From Paenacidovorax caeni (GTDB lineage: Bacteria > Pseudomonadota > Gammaproteobacteria > Burkholderiales > Burkholderiaceae_C), in assembly GCF_001298675.1 (NCBI RefSeq), contig NZ_CYIG01000005.1, positions 124,001 through 188,000 on the forward strand: 64,000 nucleotides of DNA. Reading direction: 5' to 3'. Made by a program: the position numbers and the translations under genes. The notes beneath the pieces are model-generated. The model worked only from the letters and a program-made list of their open reading frames with translations. It was not told where the DNA came from and did no database searches. Positions 29,182 through 38,650 of this stretch are shown here, one piece after another; position 1 is the stretch's first letter; the number at the start of each line of letters is the position of its first letter.

Positions 29182-30138
29182 GTGAAACCCAACGTCGTCA
29201 GCGCCGATGTCCTGTTCGAGGCCTTTCGCGGCCAGTTACGCTGGGAGTGGGTGGCAGGGCTGAGTGCGTCGGAGCGCCGTTTCGACGAAGTGGCCATCCG
29301 CAGCGCCCGCTCGGGCGCGGATCTCGTGGGGCACCTCAACTACATCCACCCGTACCGCGTGCAGGTGCTGGGTGAGCGCGAGATCGCCTACCTGGGCAAC
29401 GCCACGCCCGAGGACTGCAAGCGCCGTGTCTCGCGCATCGTCACCCTGGAGCCGCCGGTGCTGGTGCTGGCCGACGGACAGGCAGCGCCGGACGAGCTCG
29501 TTTCCATGTGCGAGCGCGCTCAGATTCCGATGTTTGCCACGCGCGAGTCCTCGGCCTTCGTGATCGACGTGTTGCACGCCTACCTGTCCAAGCATTTCGC
29601 CGAACGCATGACCATGCATGGCGTGTTCATGGACATTTTGGGTCTGGGTGTGCTCATCACGGGCGAGTCTGGCCTGGGCAAGAGCGAGCTGGGGCTGGAG
29701 CTGATCTCGCGCGGCAATGGCCTCGTGGCCGACGATGCGGTGGATTTGTACCGCATCAACCAGAACACCATCGAGGGCAAGTGCCCTGCGCTGCTGCAAA
29801 ACCTGCTTGAAGTGCGTGGCATTGGTCTGCTGGACATCCGTGCCATCTTCGGCGAGTCGGCTGTGCGCCGCCGCATGCGCCTGCGGCTCATCGTGCACCT
29901 GGTGCGCAAGGAAACGCTGGAGCGCGAGTACGAACGCCTGCCCTACGAGCCGTTGACCCAGGATGTACTGGGCATCCCGGTGCTGAAGGTGGTCATCCAG
30001 GTGGTCGCCGGACGCAACATCGCCGTGCTGGTTGAGGCAGCGGTGCGCAACACCATCCTGCAACTGCGCGGAATCGATACCTACCAGGAGTTCGTCGAGC
30101 GTCACCGCCGTGCCATGGAGCACAGCAGCGACTTCTAG
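29182..30138 (+). CDS. hprK: HPr kinase/phosphorylase
   Basis: The 318-residue protein begins at GTG 29182 and has an N-terminal DRTGG-like domain and a C-terminal kinase domain with Walker [18 protein letters not shown] near residue 155, the adjacent [10 protein letters not shown], and the signature [17 protein letters not shown]. It phosphorylates HPr on serine. In betaproteobacteria such incomplete PTS systems are thought to be regulatory. It converges on fur with eight bases between stops. Confidence 0.96.
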   Translation: MKPNVVSADVLFEAFRGQLRWEWVAGLSASERRFDEVAIRSARSGADLVGHLNYIHPYRVQVLGEREIAYLGNATPEDCKRRVSRIVTLEPPVLVLADGQAAPDELVSMCERAQIPMFATRESSAFVIDVLHAYLSKHFAERMTMHGVFMDILGLGVLITGESGLGKSELGLELISRGNGLVADDAVDLYRINQNTIEGKCPALLQNLLEVRGIGLLDIRAIFGESAVRRRMRLRLIVHLVRKETLEREYERLPYEPLTQDVLGIPVLKVVIQVVAGRNIAVLVEAAVRNTILQLRGIDTYQEFVERHRRAMEHSSDF

Positions 30139-30145
30139 CGGCCAA

Positions 30146-30565
30146 TCAGCCTTTGCTCGCGCAGCTTGCGCACTGGCCGTACAGCGCCATGGCGTGGTCT
30201 TGCACCACCCAACCCTTGGACTTGGCGATGGCCTGCTGACGCTTCTCGATCTCCGGATCGTAGAATTCCTCGACCTTTCCGCAGGCCGTGCAAATAAAGT
30301 GGTCGTGGTGCTGGCCTTCGTTCAGTTCGTAGACGGCCTTGCCGCTCTCGAAGTTGCTGCGCAGCAGGATGCCCGCCTGCTCAAACTGCGTCAGCACCCG
30401 ATACACGGTCGCCAGGCCGATGTCGGAGCGTTCGTCGAGCAGGGTGCGGAACACATCTTCCGCGGTCATGTGGCGTTGCACGCCCTTTTGGAAGATTTCG
30501 AGGATTTTCAGGCGTGGAAGCGTGGCCTTGAGTCCAGTGCTTTTGAGTTCGTCGATATTCGTCAT
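30146..30565 (-). CDS. fur: Ferric uptake regulator
   Basis: The 139-residue repressor has an N-terminal winged helix ([35 protein letters not shown]) and the C-terminal dimerisation and metal domain ([21 protein letters not shown]), ending with CASCASKG. Start ATG 30565 gives the standard length. It is divergent from bamE, a pairing conserved through Burkholderiales. A Fur-box-like site is seen at 56891-56909 in this window. Confidence 0.96.
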   Translation of the reverse strand: MTNIDELKSTGLKATLPRLKILEIFQKGVQRHMTAEDVFRTLLDERSDIGLATVYRVLTQFEQAGILLRSNFESGKAVYELNEGQHHDHFICTACGKVEEFYDPEIEKRQQAIAKSKGWVVQDHAMALYGQCASCASKG

Positions 30566-30621
30566 GGCAAGGTCTTTCGCATACGCCGCAAAGCGCGGGC
30601 CGGGCATTCGGTACCAGCCGC

Positions 30622-30627
30622 TACAAT
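30622..30627 (+). promoter_or_regulatory. Candidate -10 box for bamE
   Basis: TACAAT lies 32 bases before the bamE ATG in the fur-bamE divergent gap. No good -35 hexamer is visible at 17 bases. Confidence 0.35.
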
Positions 30628-30658
30628 GGGCCGGATCATAGCCTCATAGCCTTACCCC

Positions 30659-31213
30659 ATGCATGCCACAGCCCGTTGCAGCGCCCGTGTGGCGCTGATT
30701 GTGTCCATTGGTGCTGCCATGAGCGCCTGCGGCAGCGTCGACCTCTCCGGGCGCGCGATGGTCGAAACCCTCAAGCCCTACCGTGCCACCGTGGTGCAGG
30801 GCAACTTTGTCTCGCGCGAGCAGGTGCAGGCTTTGCAGCCTGGCATGAGCCGCCAGCAGGTGCGTGACCTCCTCGGCACGCCGCTGGTCACCAGCCTGTT
30901 CCATGCCAACCGCTGGGACTACGTGTTCACCCTCAAGAAGCAGGGCGAAGAGGTGCAGACGCGCAAGCTCGTCGTGTTCTTTGAGGGCGACGAGTTCGTG
31001 CGCTCCGAGGGCGACGAGATGCCGACCGAGGCCGAGTTTGTCGCCACCCTGGGGTCGCGTGCCGTGCCGCGCAAAGTGCCCGTGCTGGAAGCCACCGAGG
31101 CCCAGCTGGAACGCTACCCCGCACCTGAACGCGCACCGTCCACCAGCCCTGCGGCGCCCGATGCTGGCGCCGCGCCCCGGCACTACCCGCCGCTGGAATC
31201 TTCCGCGCGCTGA
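30659..31213 (+). CDS. bamE: Outer membrane assembly lipoprotein BamE
   Basis: The 184-residue protein has a lipoprotein signal (VALIVSIGAAMSACGS, lipobox MSAC) and the BamE/SmpA core QGNFVSREQVQALQPGMSRQ, VRDLLGTPLVTSLFHANRWDYVF. It stabilises the BamA/BamD machine that inserts outer-membrane proteins. A Pro/Ala-rich C-terminal extension of about 50 residues goes beyond the compact E. coli protein. dapB follows after 54 bases. Confidence 0.93.
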   Translation: MHATARCSARVALIVSIGAAMSACGSVDLSGRAMVETLKPYRATVVQGNFVSREQVQALQPGMSRQQVRDLLGTPLVTSLFHANRWDYVFTLKKQGEEVQTRKLVVFFEGDEFVRSEGDEMPTEAEFVATLGSRAVPRKVPVLEATEAQLERYPAPERAPSTSPAAPDAGAAPRHYPPLESSAR

Positions 31214-31267
31214 TCTGCCCTTGGCGCGCCGGCTGCGGGGCGCCATCTTTCATTTGCCAGGATTTCC

Positions 31268-32101
31268 ATGACCGCTACTTCCCCGTCCGCAGCTCCTGCG
31301 ATCCGCGTTGCCATCGCCGGCGCATCTGGCCGCATGGGCCGCATGCTGATTGAAGCTGTGCGTGCCAGCGGCGACTGCGTGCTGGCCGGTGCCCTCGACA
31401 TCGCCTCCAGTCCGGCCATCGGTTCCGACGCCACGGCCTTCCTTGGCGTGGCCAGCGGCGTGCCCATCACTGCGGACGTGCGCGCGGGCCTGGCCAACGC
31501 CGACGTGCTGATCGACTTCACCCGTCCCGAGGGCACACTGGAGCATTTGGCCGTGTGTGCCCAAGTCGGCGTCAAAGCCGTGATCGGCACCACGGGCTTC
31601 ACGGCAGAGCAGAAAGAGGCCATCGCCGCTGCCGCGCAAAAGACGGCTGTCGTCTTCGCACCCAACATGAGCGTGGGCGTGAACGTCACGCTCAAGCTGC
31701 TCGACATGGCGGCCCGGGCGCTGTCCACGGGCTATGACATCGAGGTCATCGAGGCCCACCACCGCCACAAGGTGGACGCCCCCTCGGGCACCGCGCTCAA
31801 GATGGGCGAGGTTATCGCCCAGGCCCTGGGGCGCGATCTGAAGGACTGCGCCGTCTACGCCCGCGAAGGCGTCACGGGGGAGCGTGATCCGTCCACCATC
31901 GGCTTCGCCACCATCCGTGGCGGCGACATCGTGGGCGACCACACGGTGCTGTTCGCGGGCACGGGCGAGCGTATCGAGATTTCGCACAAGTCCTCCAGCC
32001 GCGCGGGCTACGCCCAGGGCAGCCTGCGCGCCGCGCGCTTCCTGGCGGCGCATCGTACTGGGCTGTTCGATATGTTCGACGTCCTCGGCCTGAACGACTG
32101 A
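31268..32101 (+). CDS. dapB: 4-hydroxy-tetrahydrodipicolinate reductase
   Basis: The 277-residue enzyme of lysine and diaminopimelate synthesis has the nucleotide site [14 protein letters not shown], the conserved VIGTTGF and NMSVGVNV, and the substrate block [20 protein letters not shown]. It precedes exbB by seven bases, so a dapB-exbB-exbD transcript is likely. Confidence 0.96.
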   Translation: MTATSPSAAPAIRVAIAGASGRMGRMLIEAVRASGDCVLAGALDIASSPAIGSDATAFLGVASGVPITADVRAGLANADVLIDFTRPEGTLEHLAVCAQVGVKAVIGTTGFTAEQKEAIAAAAQKTAVVFAPNMSVGVNVTLKLLDMAARALSTGYDIEVIEAHHRHKVDAPSGTALKMGEVIAQALGRDLKDCAVYAREGVTGERDPSTIGFATIRGGDIVGDHTVLFAGTGERIEISHKSSSRAGYAQGSLRAARFLAAHRTGLFDMFDVLGLND

Positions 32102-32108
32102 GCACGCC

Positions 32109-32756
32109 ATGGACCTGCTGCACTGGTGGCGCCAAGGCGATGCCGTGACCCAGGTCACGGCGCTGCTGTTGCTCGCCATGTCGGTGGCGAGCTGGGTCGT
32201 CATCCTGTGGAAGTTGCGCCTGCTGCGCCGCGCCAGCGCCGACCTGCCGCGTGCCACGGCCGCCTTTTGGCAGGCCGCCAGCCTGGCCGATGCCGCCAGC
32301 CGCGTGCAGCCCTTCGACCGCGAATCCCTGATCCTGCCGCTGGCAGGTGCCGCCCACGCGCTGGCAGCGGGCGCGCCGTCCGGCTCGCTGGCCGCGCAAG
32401 GCAGCCGTGCGCAGCAGCTCACGCGTGTACTGCGCGATGCGCTGCACGGCGTACTCGGGCGTCTGCAATGGGGCCAGGTGCTGCTGGCCACGGTGGGTTC
32501 GACGGCGCCTTTCGTCGGCCTGCTGGGCACCGTGTGGGGCATCTACCATGCGCTGGCGACCATTGCGGGTGCGGGCCAGATCACCATCGAGCGCGTGGCC
32601 GGCCCGGTGGGCGAGGCCCTGGTCATGACCGCTGCGGGGCTGGCCGTGGCCATTCCCGCGGTGCTGGCTTACAACGTGTATGGCCGCATCACCGGGCGCC
32701 TGGAGGCCGACCTTGAAGGCTTCGCGCGCGACCTGCGCGAGCTGCTGCTGGGCTGA
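32109..32756 (+). CDS. exbB: MotA/TolQ/ExbB proton channel family protein
   Basis: The 215-residue protein has an N-terminal membrane helix (VTALLLLAMSVASWVVILW), a cytosolic stretch, and two C-terminal helices with the family motif VGSTAPFVGLLGTVWGIYHAL and GEALVMTAAGLAVAIPAVLAYN. With the following ExbD it should use the proton gradient to energise TonB-dependent uptake. No tonB is adjacent, so a Tol-like partner cannot be ruled out. Confidence 0.88.
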   Translation: MDLLHWWRQGDAVTQVTALLLLAMSVASWVVILWKLRLLRRASADLPRATAAFWQAASLADAASRVQPFDRESLILPLAGAAHALAAGAPSGSLAAQGSRAQQLTRVLRDALHGVLGRLQWGQVLLATVGSTAPFVGLLGTVWGIYHALATIAGAGQITIERVAGPVGEALVMTAAGLAVAIPAVLAYNVYGRITGRLEADLEGFARDLRELLLG

Positions 32757-32761
32757 CGCGC

Positions 32762-33211
32762 ATGGGATTCGGTAGGCTGGAGCGCACCACCGGGCCGCAG
32801 CCCATGAGCGAAATCAACGTCACGCCGCTGGTCGACGTGATGCTGGTGCTGGTGGTGATCTTCATTCTGACCGCGCCGCTGCTGGCCAGCAGCATCCAAC
32901 TGGAGCTGCCGCGCGCCCAGGGCGGGGTGCCGGGTGCGCCCGTGCACGCACTCACGTTGGTGGTCGATCGCACGGGCCAGGCGTTCATCGACGACCGGCC
33001 CCTCACGCCAGAGGCGCTGGCCGCGCGCCTGGCCGAAGTGGGGGCCGCGCAGCCCGATACCGAGATCCAGCTGCGCGCCGACGCTGCCGTGCCCTACGGC
33101 CGCGTGGTTGAGATCATGGGCGCCGCCCACGCGGCAGGCTTGGCGCGCATCGGCTTCGTGTCCGAGCCGCCGAATCCGCCGCCAGGCGCAGCGCCTCGCG
33201 CGCTGCGTTGA
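32762..33211 (+). CDS. exbD: ExbD/TolR family protein
   Basis: The 149-residue protein has the cytosolic and membrane motif MSEINVTPLVDVMLVLVVIF with the essential Asp in the single membrane helix, then a periplasmic domain. It starts five bases after exbB and pairs with it. The stop codon lies at the edge of palindromic repeat copy 8. Confidence 0.9.
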   Translation: MGFGRLERTTGPQPMSEINVTPLVDVMLVLVVIFILTAPLLASSIQLELPRAQGGVPGAPVHALTLVVDRTGQAFIDDRPLTPEALAARLAEVGAAQPDTEIQLRADAAVPYGRVVEIMGAAHAAGLARIGFVSEPPNPPPGAAPRALR

Positions 33212-33266
33212 TGCTATTTAAAATGTAGCGCCAGGCGCGCGTCCTAAAAGGCTTCAGGCCGTTTTC
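33211..33266 (+). repeat. Palindromic repeat, copy 8
   Basis: AAATGTAGCGCCAGGCGCGC and AAAAGGCTTCAGGCCGTTTT fit the family. It starts at the exbD stop codon and its right end overlaps the last codons and stop codon (33254-33256) of the convergent hemerythrin gene. Confidence 0.7.
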
Positions 33267-33718
33267 TTCCCCAAACGTGCAAAGAAGCGCCCGAGCAGCG
33301 AGGTGTGGTGCTTTTCGGTCTGAAACTGCGTCACGTAGCGCTTGTCTTCCACCAGGATGTGGTTGACCAGCCAATCACGCAGGAAGTGCAGCAACTCCAG
33401 GCTGATCCGCTCACCGCTTTGTGCCTTGGCCTTTTCCTCGGCGACGCGCTGCACGAAGCGGCGGTGCAGTGCGACATGGGCATCAAAGTTCGGGTACCGG
33501 ATGCTGCGCATGAAGGTTTCTTCTTCGGTGAAGTGCAGAACGGTATAGCGTTCCAGGTCTTCCAGCGCGCTGCCGATCGTGGTGGCATCGGCGTTGCGCA
33601 CGATGCCTTCCCAGATGCGGTTCATGATGTCGAAGAGCATCTTGTGCTGTTCGTCAATCTCCTCCAGGCCGAGGGCGTAGCTGTTTTGCCAAGTCACAAG
33701 CGGTGCGGCCAATTTCAT
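33254..33718 (-). CDS. Bacteriohemerythrin
   Basis: The 154-residue protein has the hemerythrin di-iron ligand pattern: His in EEIDEQHKMLFD, His-Glu in VLHFTEEETFM, His-x3-His in DAHVALHRRF, and His/Asp in WLVNHILVEDKRY. It binds oxygen and may store or deliver it to enzymes or serve in chemotaxis. ATG 33718 begins the family similarity (MKLAAPLVTWQNSYALG). Its last codons (KKTA-stop) fall within a palindromic repeat. It interrupts the common exbD-leuS neighbourhood. Confidence 0.9.
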   Translation of the reverse strand: MKLAAPLVTWQNSYALGLEEIDEQHKMLFDIMNRIWEGIVRNADATTIGSALEDLERYTVLHFTEEETFMRSIRYPNFDAHVALHRRFVQRVAEEKAKAQSGERISLELLHFLRDWLVNHILVEDKRYVTQFQTEKHHTSLLGRFFARLGKKTA

Positions 33719-34008
33719 GGATTCGGTTGCTTTCTCGAGGATGAAAAGATCTTTCGTGGTGCTGGCTGCAGAATAACCATACAGCCAGTGTGAGCATATC
33801 GGCGTTGCCGTGCGCTGGCACGGCTTCGGTGGTTGGTTGTTGGGTCGACGCCTCATTTGGCTGCACCAGTTGCCCTGCCTGTGGTGCGCTGCGTGGTGGG
33901 CCGCTTGTCTTTCTGGCGCTTGGTGGCCCGGGGGGCTGATTGACCGCTGGCGTGTCGCGCCTGGGGTTTGGGGGCGTACCGGGATGCAAGGTGCGGGAGC
34001 ATGGGGTG
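33719..34008. other. Non-coding stretch upstream of the hemerythrin gene
   Basis: I see no gene with family-like sequence here; open frames on both strands are Pro/Arg/Trp-rich shadows. It should contain the hemerythrin promoter; a GAGAAAG ribosome site lies near 33740 on the minus strand. The region continues, without a gene, to leuS at 34272. Confidence 0.6.
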
Positions 34009-34112
34009 TTGCTATTAAAGAAATAGCTTGTAGCGCTTTCCTGTTCAAGGTTTCATGGTGTTTTCTCACTGAAACCCTGGCTAGAAAAGCGCTGGCAGCT
34101 ATGGTTTTTGCG
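34009..34112. repeat. Palindromic repeat, copies 9a and 9b as an inverted pair
   Basis: AGCTTGTAGCGCTTT (34025-34039) faces AAAGCGCTGGCAGCT (34086-34100), with an inner stem GGTTTCA/TGAAACC (34049-34055/34070-34076). The arrangement is the same as copies 3a/3b. Confidence 0.75.
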
Positions 34113-34271
34113 TTGTGCGCCAGGTTTTGCCGCCTGCGTGGCGCGGGCCGGGCGCAGGGGGTGGGTGGTCGCGGAGGGTGCGTCGGCCCTTCGGCGGGGG
34201 GCATGGCGCCGAGCGCCTAAAATCCGTGCAACGCAGTTGCCGAGACTGCACAGCCTCTCTCACCCATTCCC

Positions 34272-36977
34272 ATGCAAGACAAATACAACCACACCGAGGT
34301 GGAGCGCGCCGCGCACGCCCACTGGGCCGCCACCGACGCCTACCGCGTGACCGAGGACGCAGGCAAGAAGAAGTTCTACGCCTGCTCCATGCTGCCCTAC
34401 CCCAGCGGCAAGTTGCACATGGGGCATGTGCGCAACTACACCATCAACGACATGCTCACGCGCTACCTGCGCATGAACGGCTACAACGTCTTGATGCCCA
34501 TGGGCTGGGACGCCTTCGGCCTGCCCGCCGAGAACGCCGCGCTGAAGAACAAGGTGCCGCCCGCGCAGTGGACCTACGACAACATCGCCTACATGAAGGG
34601 CCAGATGCAGGCCATGGGCCTGGCCATTGACTGGAGCCGCGAAGTCGCCACCTGCGACCCCGACTACTACCGCTGGAACCAGTGGCTGTTCCTGAAGATG
34701 CTGGAAAAAGGCATCGCCTATCGCAAGACCCAGGTGGTGAACTGGGACCCGGTGGACCAGACCGTGCTGGCCAACGAGCAGGTGATCGACGGCCGTGGCT
34801 GGCGCACCGGCGCGCTGGTGGAAAAGCGTGAAATCCCGGGCTACTACCTGAAGATCACCGACTACGCGCAGGAGCTGCTCGACCACGTGCAGGTCGGCAA
34901 CGACAAGGCCACGCTGACCGGCTGGCCCGACAAGGTGCGGCTGATGCAGGAAAACTGGATCGGCAAGAGCGCAGGGGTGCGTTTTGCCTTCACGCACAAC
35001 ATCCAGAACGCGGCGGGCGAACCGATCCAATACGGCAAGATGTACGTCTTCACCACGCGCGCGGACACCATCATGGGCGTGACCTTCTGCGCCGTCGCGC
35101 CCGAGCACCCGCTGGCGCAGCACGCCGCTGCCACGAACGAAAAGCTGGCTGCCTTCATCGAGGAATGCAAGAAGGGCGGCACCACCGAGGCTGAGCTGGC
35201 CGTCAAGGAAAAAGAGGGCATGCCCACGGGGCTGCACGTCACGCACCCACTCACCGGCGCGCAGGTCGAGGTGTGGGTGGGCAACTACGTGCTCATGAGC
35301 TACGGCGACGGCGCCGTGATGGGCGTGCCCGCGCACGACGAGCGCGATTTCGCCTTCGCTAAAAAATACAACCTGCCCATCCAGCAGGTGGTGGCGGTGG
35401 AAGGCCAAAGCTTTGGCACCGATACGTGGCAAGAGTGGTACGGCGACAAGCAAAAGTGCGTGTGCGTCAACTCCGGCGAACTCGATGGCCTGGGCCACGC
35501 GCAGGCCGTGGACAAGGTGGCCGAGCTGCTCGCAGCCAAGGGTCTGGGCGAGAAGAAAACCACCTGGCGCCTGCGCGACTGGGGCGTGAGCCGCCAGCGC
35601 TACTGGGGCACACCGATTCCCATCATCCACTGCACGGACTGCGGCGCGCAGCCTGTGCCGGAAAAAGACCTGCCCGTGGTGCTGCCGCAAGACCTGGTGC
35701 CGGACGGCAGCGGCAACCCGCTGGTGAAAAGTGAAGCCTTCCACGCCGGCGTGGTCTGCCCGTGCTGCGGCAAACCGGCGCGGCGCGAGACCGACACCAT
35801 GGACACCTTCGTGGACAGCTCGTGGTACTTCATGCGCTACTGCGACCCGAAGAACCGCGAAGCCATGGTGGCCGAAGGCGCCGACTACTGGATGCCGATG
35901 GACCAGTACATCGGCGGCATCGAGCACGCCATCCTGCACCTGCTGTACGCACGTTTCTGGACCAAGGTGATGCGCGACCTGGGGCTGGTGAAGGTGGACG
36001 AGCCCTTCACCAAGCTGCTCACCCAGGGCATGGTGCTGAACCACATCTACAGCCGCCGCACCGCCAAGGGCGGCAAGGACTACTTCTGGCCGCACGATGT
36101 GGAGCACATCTATGACGACGCGGGCAAGATCATCGGCGCCAAGCTGAAGAACCCGGCCGAAAGTGGCGACGGGCTGCTGCCCGTGGGCACGCCCATCGAC
36201 TACGAGGGCGTGGGCACCATGTCCAAGTCGAAGAACAACGGCGTCGATCCGCAGCAGCTCATAGAGAAGTACGGCGCCGACACCGCGCGCCTGTACACCA
36301 TGTTCACCGCGCCGCCCGAGCTGACGCTGGAGTGGAACGACGCCGCCGTGGAAGGCAGCTACCGCTTCCTGCGCCGTGTGTGGAACTTCGCAGTCAAGCT
36401 CGCCGCCATCGACAAGGTGGCCGCCGACGCCAGCGTGGCCGGCTACACCAGCCTGAAGGACGTGCAGTTCGGCCCCGATGCGCAGGCGCTGCGGCGCGAG
36501 ATCCACACGGTGCTCAAGCAGGTGCAGTACGACTACCAGCGCATGCAGTACAACACCGTGGTCTCTGGCGCCATGAAGATGATCAACGCGCTGGAAGACT
36601 TCAAGGCCCACGGCGACGCCGGCGCCCCCGTGGCCCTGATCGAGGGCTTCGGCATCCTGCTGCGCGTGCTCTACCCGGCCACGCCGCACATCGCCCACGG
36701 GCTGTGGAGCCAGCTTGGCTACGCCAGCGTGCTGGGCGACCTGCTCGATGCGCCCTGGCCGCAGGTCGATCCGGCTGCACTGGTGCAGGACGAGATCGAG
36801 CTGATGCTGCAGGTCAACGGCAAGCTGCGTGGATCCATCCGCGTGCCCGCCGCCGCCGACAAGGCCGAGATCGAGCGCCTGGCCGTGGCCAGCGAGGCCT
36901 TCGAGAAATTCGCCGCAGGCGCCACGCCGAAGAAGGTCGTGGTGGTGCCCGGGCGCCTGGTCAACCTGGTGGTCTGA
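34272..36977 (+). CDS. leuS: Leucyl-tRNA synthetase
   Basis: The 901-residue class I synthetase has the HIGH-type motif [13 protein letters not shown], the editing domain (residues about 225-430), and the KMSKS loop [12 protein letters not shown], then the anticodon-binding domain. Length is standard. lptE starts directly at the next base, so leuS-lptE-holA form an operon as in relatives. Confidence 0.98.
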   Translation: MQDKYNHTEVERAAHAHWAATDAYRVTEDAGKKKFYACSMLPYPSGKLHMGHVRNYTINDMLTRYLRMNGYNVLMPMGWDAFGLPAENAALKNKVPPAQWTYDNIAYMKGQMQAMGLAIDWSREVATCDPDYYRWNQWLFLKMLEKGIAYRKTQVVNWDPVDQTVLANEQVIDGRGWRTGALVEKREIPGYYLKITDYAQELLDHVQVGNDKATLTGWPDKVRLMQENWIGKSAGVRFAFTHNIQNAAGEPIQYGKMYVFTTRADTIMGVTFCAVAPEHPLAQHAAATNEKLAAFIEECKKGGTTEAELAVKEKEGMPTGLHVTHPLTGAQVEVWVGNYVLMSYGDGAVMGVPAHDERDFAFAKKYNLPIQQVVAVEGQSFGTDTWQEWYGDKQKCVCVNSGELDGLGHAQAVDKVAELLAAKGLGEKKTTWRLRDWGVSRQRYWGTPIPIIHCTDCGAQPVPEKDLPVVLPQDLVPDGSGNPLVKSEAFHAGVVCPCCGKPARRETDTMDTFVDSSWYFMRYCDPKNREAMVAEGADYWMPMDQYIGGIEHAILHLLYARFWTKVMRDLGLVKVDEPFTKLLTQGMVLNHIYSRRTAKGGKDYFWPHDVEHIYDDAGKIIGAKLKNPAESGDGLLPVGTPIDYEGVGTMSKSKNNGVDPQQLIEKYGADTARLYTMFTAPPELTLEWNDAAVEGSYRFLRRVWNFAVKLAAIDKVAADASVAGYTSLKDVQFGPDAQALRREIHTVLKQVQYDYQRMQYNTVVSGAMKMINALEDFKAHGDAGAPVALIEGFGILLRVLYPATPHIAHGLWSQLGYASVLGDLLDAPWPQVDPAALVQDEIELMLQVNGKLRGSIRVPAAADKAEIERLAVASEAFEKFAAGATPKKVVVVPGRLVNLVV

Positions 36978-37490
36978 ATGCAGCGGCGCGCCCTGCTTGC
37001 TCCCCTGGCCGCCGTGCCGCTGCTGGCGGCTTGCGGCTTTCGCCTGCGCGGTGCGCCCGAGTTCGCGTTTCGCTCGCTCTACATCGCCGCGCCGCCGTCC
37101 TCACCGTTGGCGCGCGAGCTGGAGCGCACGCTGGCCAGCTCTGGCGGCGACCTTCAGGTGACGCGTGACCCCGCGCGCCTGACGCAGTCCGAGGCCATCC
37201 TCGACCTGCTGTCCGAGCAGCACGAGCGCGTGGTCGTGGCCTTCAACAGCGCGGGCCAGGTGCGCGAGCTGCAGCTGCGCCTGCGTGTCAACTTCAGGCT
37301 GCGCACCCGGGCAGGGGAGGAACCCATCGGTCCCACCGAACTGCTGCAGACGCGCGACGTCAGCTACAACGAAACCCAGGCGCTGGCCAAGGAGGCTGAG
37401 GAGGCGCTGCTGCTGCGCAACATGCAGACCGACATCGTGCAGCAGCTGCTGCGCCGCCTGGCTGCCGTGCGCCCCAGCACGGCGCCTTGA
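36978..37490 (+). CDS. lptE: LPS-assembly lipoprotein LptE
   Basis: The 170-residue protein has a lipoprotein signal (LLAPLAAVPLLAACGFRLRG, lipobox LAAC) and the LptE core CGFRLRGAPEFAFRSLY. It plugs the LptD barrel for LPS insertion. It abuts leuS with no spacer. The ORF ends eight bases before palindromic repeat copy 10. Confidence 0.9.
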   Translation: MQRRALLAPLAAVPLLAACGFRLRGAPEFAFRSLYIAAPPSSPLARELERTLASSGGDLQVTRDPARLTQSEAILDLLSEQHERVVVAFNSAGQVRELQLRLRVNFRLRTRAGEEPIGPTELLQTRDVSYNETQALAKEAEEALLLRNMQTDIVQQLLRRLAAVRPSTAP

Positions 37491-37497
37491 TTGCTGC

Positions 37498-37549
37498 TTT
37501 TTTTATAGCTGCCAGCGCTTGATGCAAAAGGCTTGGAGGCCAATTTGGC
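37498..37549 (+). repeat. Palindromic repeat, copy 10 (carries the holA start)
   Basis: ATAGCTGCCAGCGCTTGATG followed by AAAGGCTTGGAGGCCAATTT is a near-consensus copy. Its GGAGG (37535-37539) and the TTG at 37545 form the apparent translation start of holA. Confidence 0.85.
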
Positions 37550-38597
37550 GCACATTGCACTGAACCAGCTCGGCGCCCACCTGCAAAAAGGCCTGCGCTC
37601 GCTCTACACCCTGCATGGCGACGAGGCCCTGCTGCAGCAAGAAGCGCTGGACGCCATCCGCGCTGCTGCGCGCGCCCAGGGCTACACCGAGCGCAGCAGC
37701 TACACCGTGGCGGGCGCGCATTTCGACTGGAGCGCCGTGCTTGCCGCGGGCGGCTCGCTCTCGCTGTTTGCCGACAAGCAGATCGTCGAAGTGCGCATTC
37801 CCTCGGGCAAGCCCGGCAAGGACGGCGCAGCAGCGCTGCAGCAGCTGGCCCAGGCGGCGCAGGGTAATGACAGCACCCTCACGCTGGTCATCCTGCCGCG
37901 CCTGGACAAAGCCGCCAAAACCAGCCCCTGGTTCACCGCCCTCGACACCCAGGGTATGAGCGTGCAGATCGACCCCGTGGAGCGCGGCATGCTGCCCGCA
38001 TGGATCGCCCAGCGCCTGGCCGCCCAGGGCCAGCGTGTGGCGGCGGGCGAAGAGGGGCAGCGCACGTTGCAGTTCTTCGCCGACCGCGTGGAGGGCAACC
38101 TGCTCGCCGCGCACCAGGAAATCCAGAAGTTGGCGCTGCTCTACCCCCCGGGCGAGCTGGCGTGGCGCCAGGTCGAGGCTGCCGTGCTCAACGTGGCGCG
38201 CTACGACGTGTTCAAGCTCTCCGAGGCCGTGCTCGCGGGCCAAAGCGCGCGCGTGCAGCGCATGCTGGACGGCCTGCAGGCCGAAGGTACCGCCGAGGTG
38301 CTGGTGCACTGGGCACTGGCCGAGGACATCCGGGCCCTCAAGCGTGTCAAGGACGCCATGAATGCCGGCAAGCCGCTGCCCATGGCGCTGCGCGAAAACC
38401 GCGTGTGGGGCGCCAAGGAACGCCTGTTTGAGCGCGTGCTGCCGCGCCTGCCGGACGCCGCCGCCGCACGCCTGCTGCAGTCGGCGCACCAGGTGGACGG
38501 CATCGTCAAGGGCCTGAAAGTGCCCGACTGGCCGCAAGACGGCTGGCAGGCGCTGCAGCGCCTGGCGTTGCAAATGGCGCGGGTGTGCCGCGCCTGA
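37545..38597 (+). CDS. holA: DNA polymerase III delta subunit
   Basis: The 350-residue clamp-loader subunit opens the beta clamp. It begins AHIALNQLGAHLQKGLRSLY and contains LYTLHGDEALLQQEALDAIR and the AAA+-like fold features IEGNL-type EGNLLAAHQEIQKLALLY. There is no ATG at the start. TTG 37545 has GGAGG five bases upstream and fits the family N-terminus; TTG 37533 is in frame but has no Shine-Dalgarno. Both lie inside a palindromic repeat, so the repeat provides the translation initiation region. Confidence 0.9.
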   Translation: MAHIALNQLGAHLQKGLRSLYTLHGDEALLQQEALDAIRAAARAQGYTERSSYTVAGAHFDWSAVLAAGGSLSLFADKQIVEVRIPSGKPGKDGAAALQQLAQAAQGNDSTLTLVILPRLDKAAKTSPWFTALDTQGMSVQIDPVERGMLPAWIAQRLAAQGQRVAAGEEGQRTLQFFADRVEGNLLAAHQEIQKLALLYPPGELAWRQVEAAVLNVARYDVFKLSEAVLAGQSARVQRMLDGLQAEGTAEVLVHWALAEDIRALKRVKDAMNAGKPLPMALRENRVWGAKERLFERVLPRLPDAAAARLLQSAHQVDGIVKGLKVPDWPQDGWQALQRLALQMARVCRA

Positions 38598-38650
38598 AGT
38601 GCTGATCGGCCAGCGCGCGGCTGGCAACCCACACACCAAAAGAGGGTGGT

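Noticed and set aside
33719-34204. Minus-strand extension of the hemerythrin frame by 162 codons
   Set aside because: The extension is Pro/Arg/His-rich, crosses a repeat pair and has no family similarity. The normal hemerythrin start is ATG 33718.
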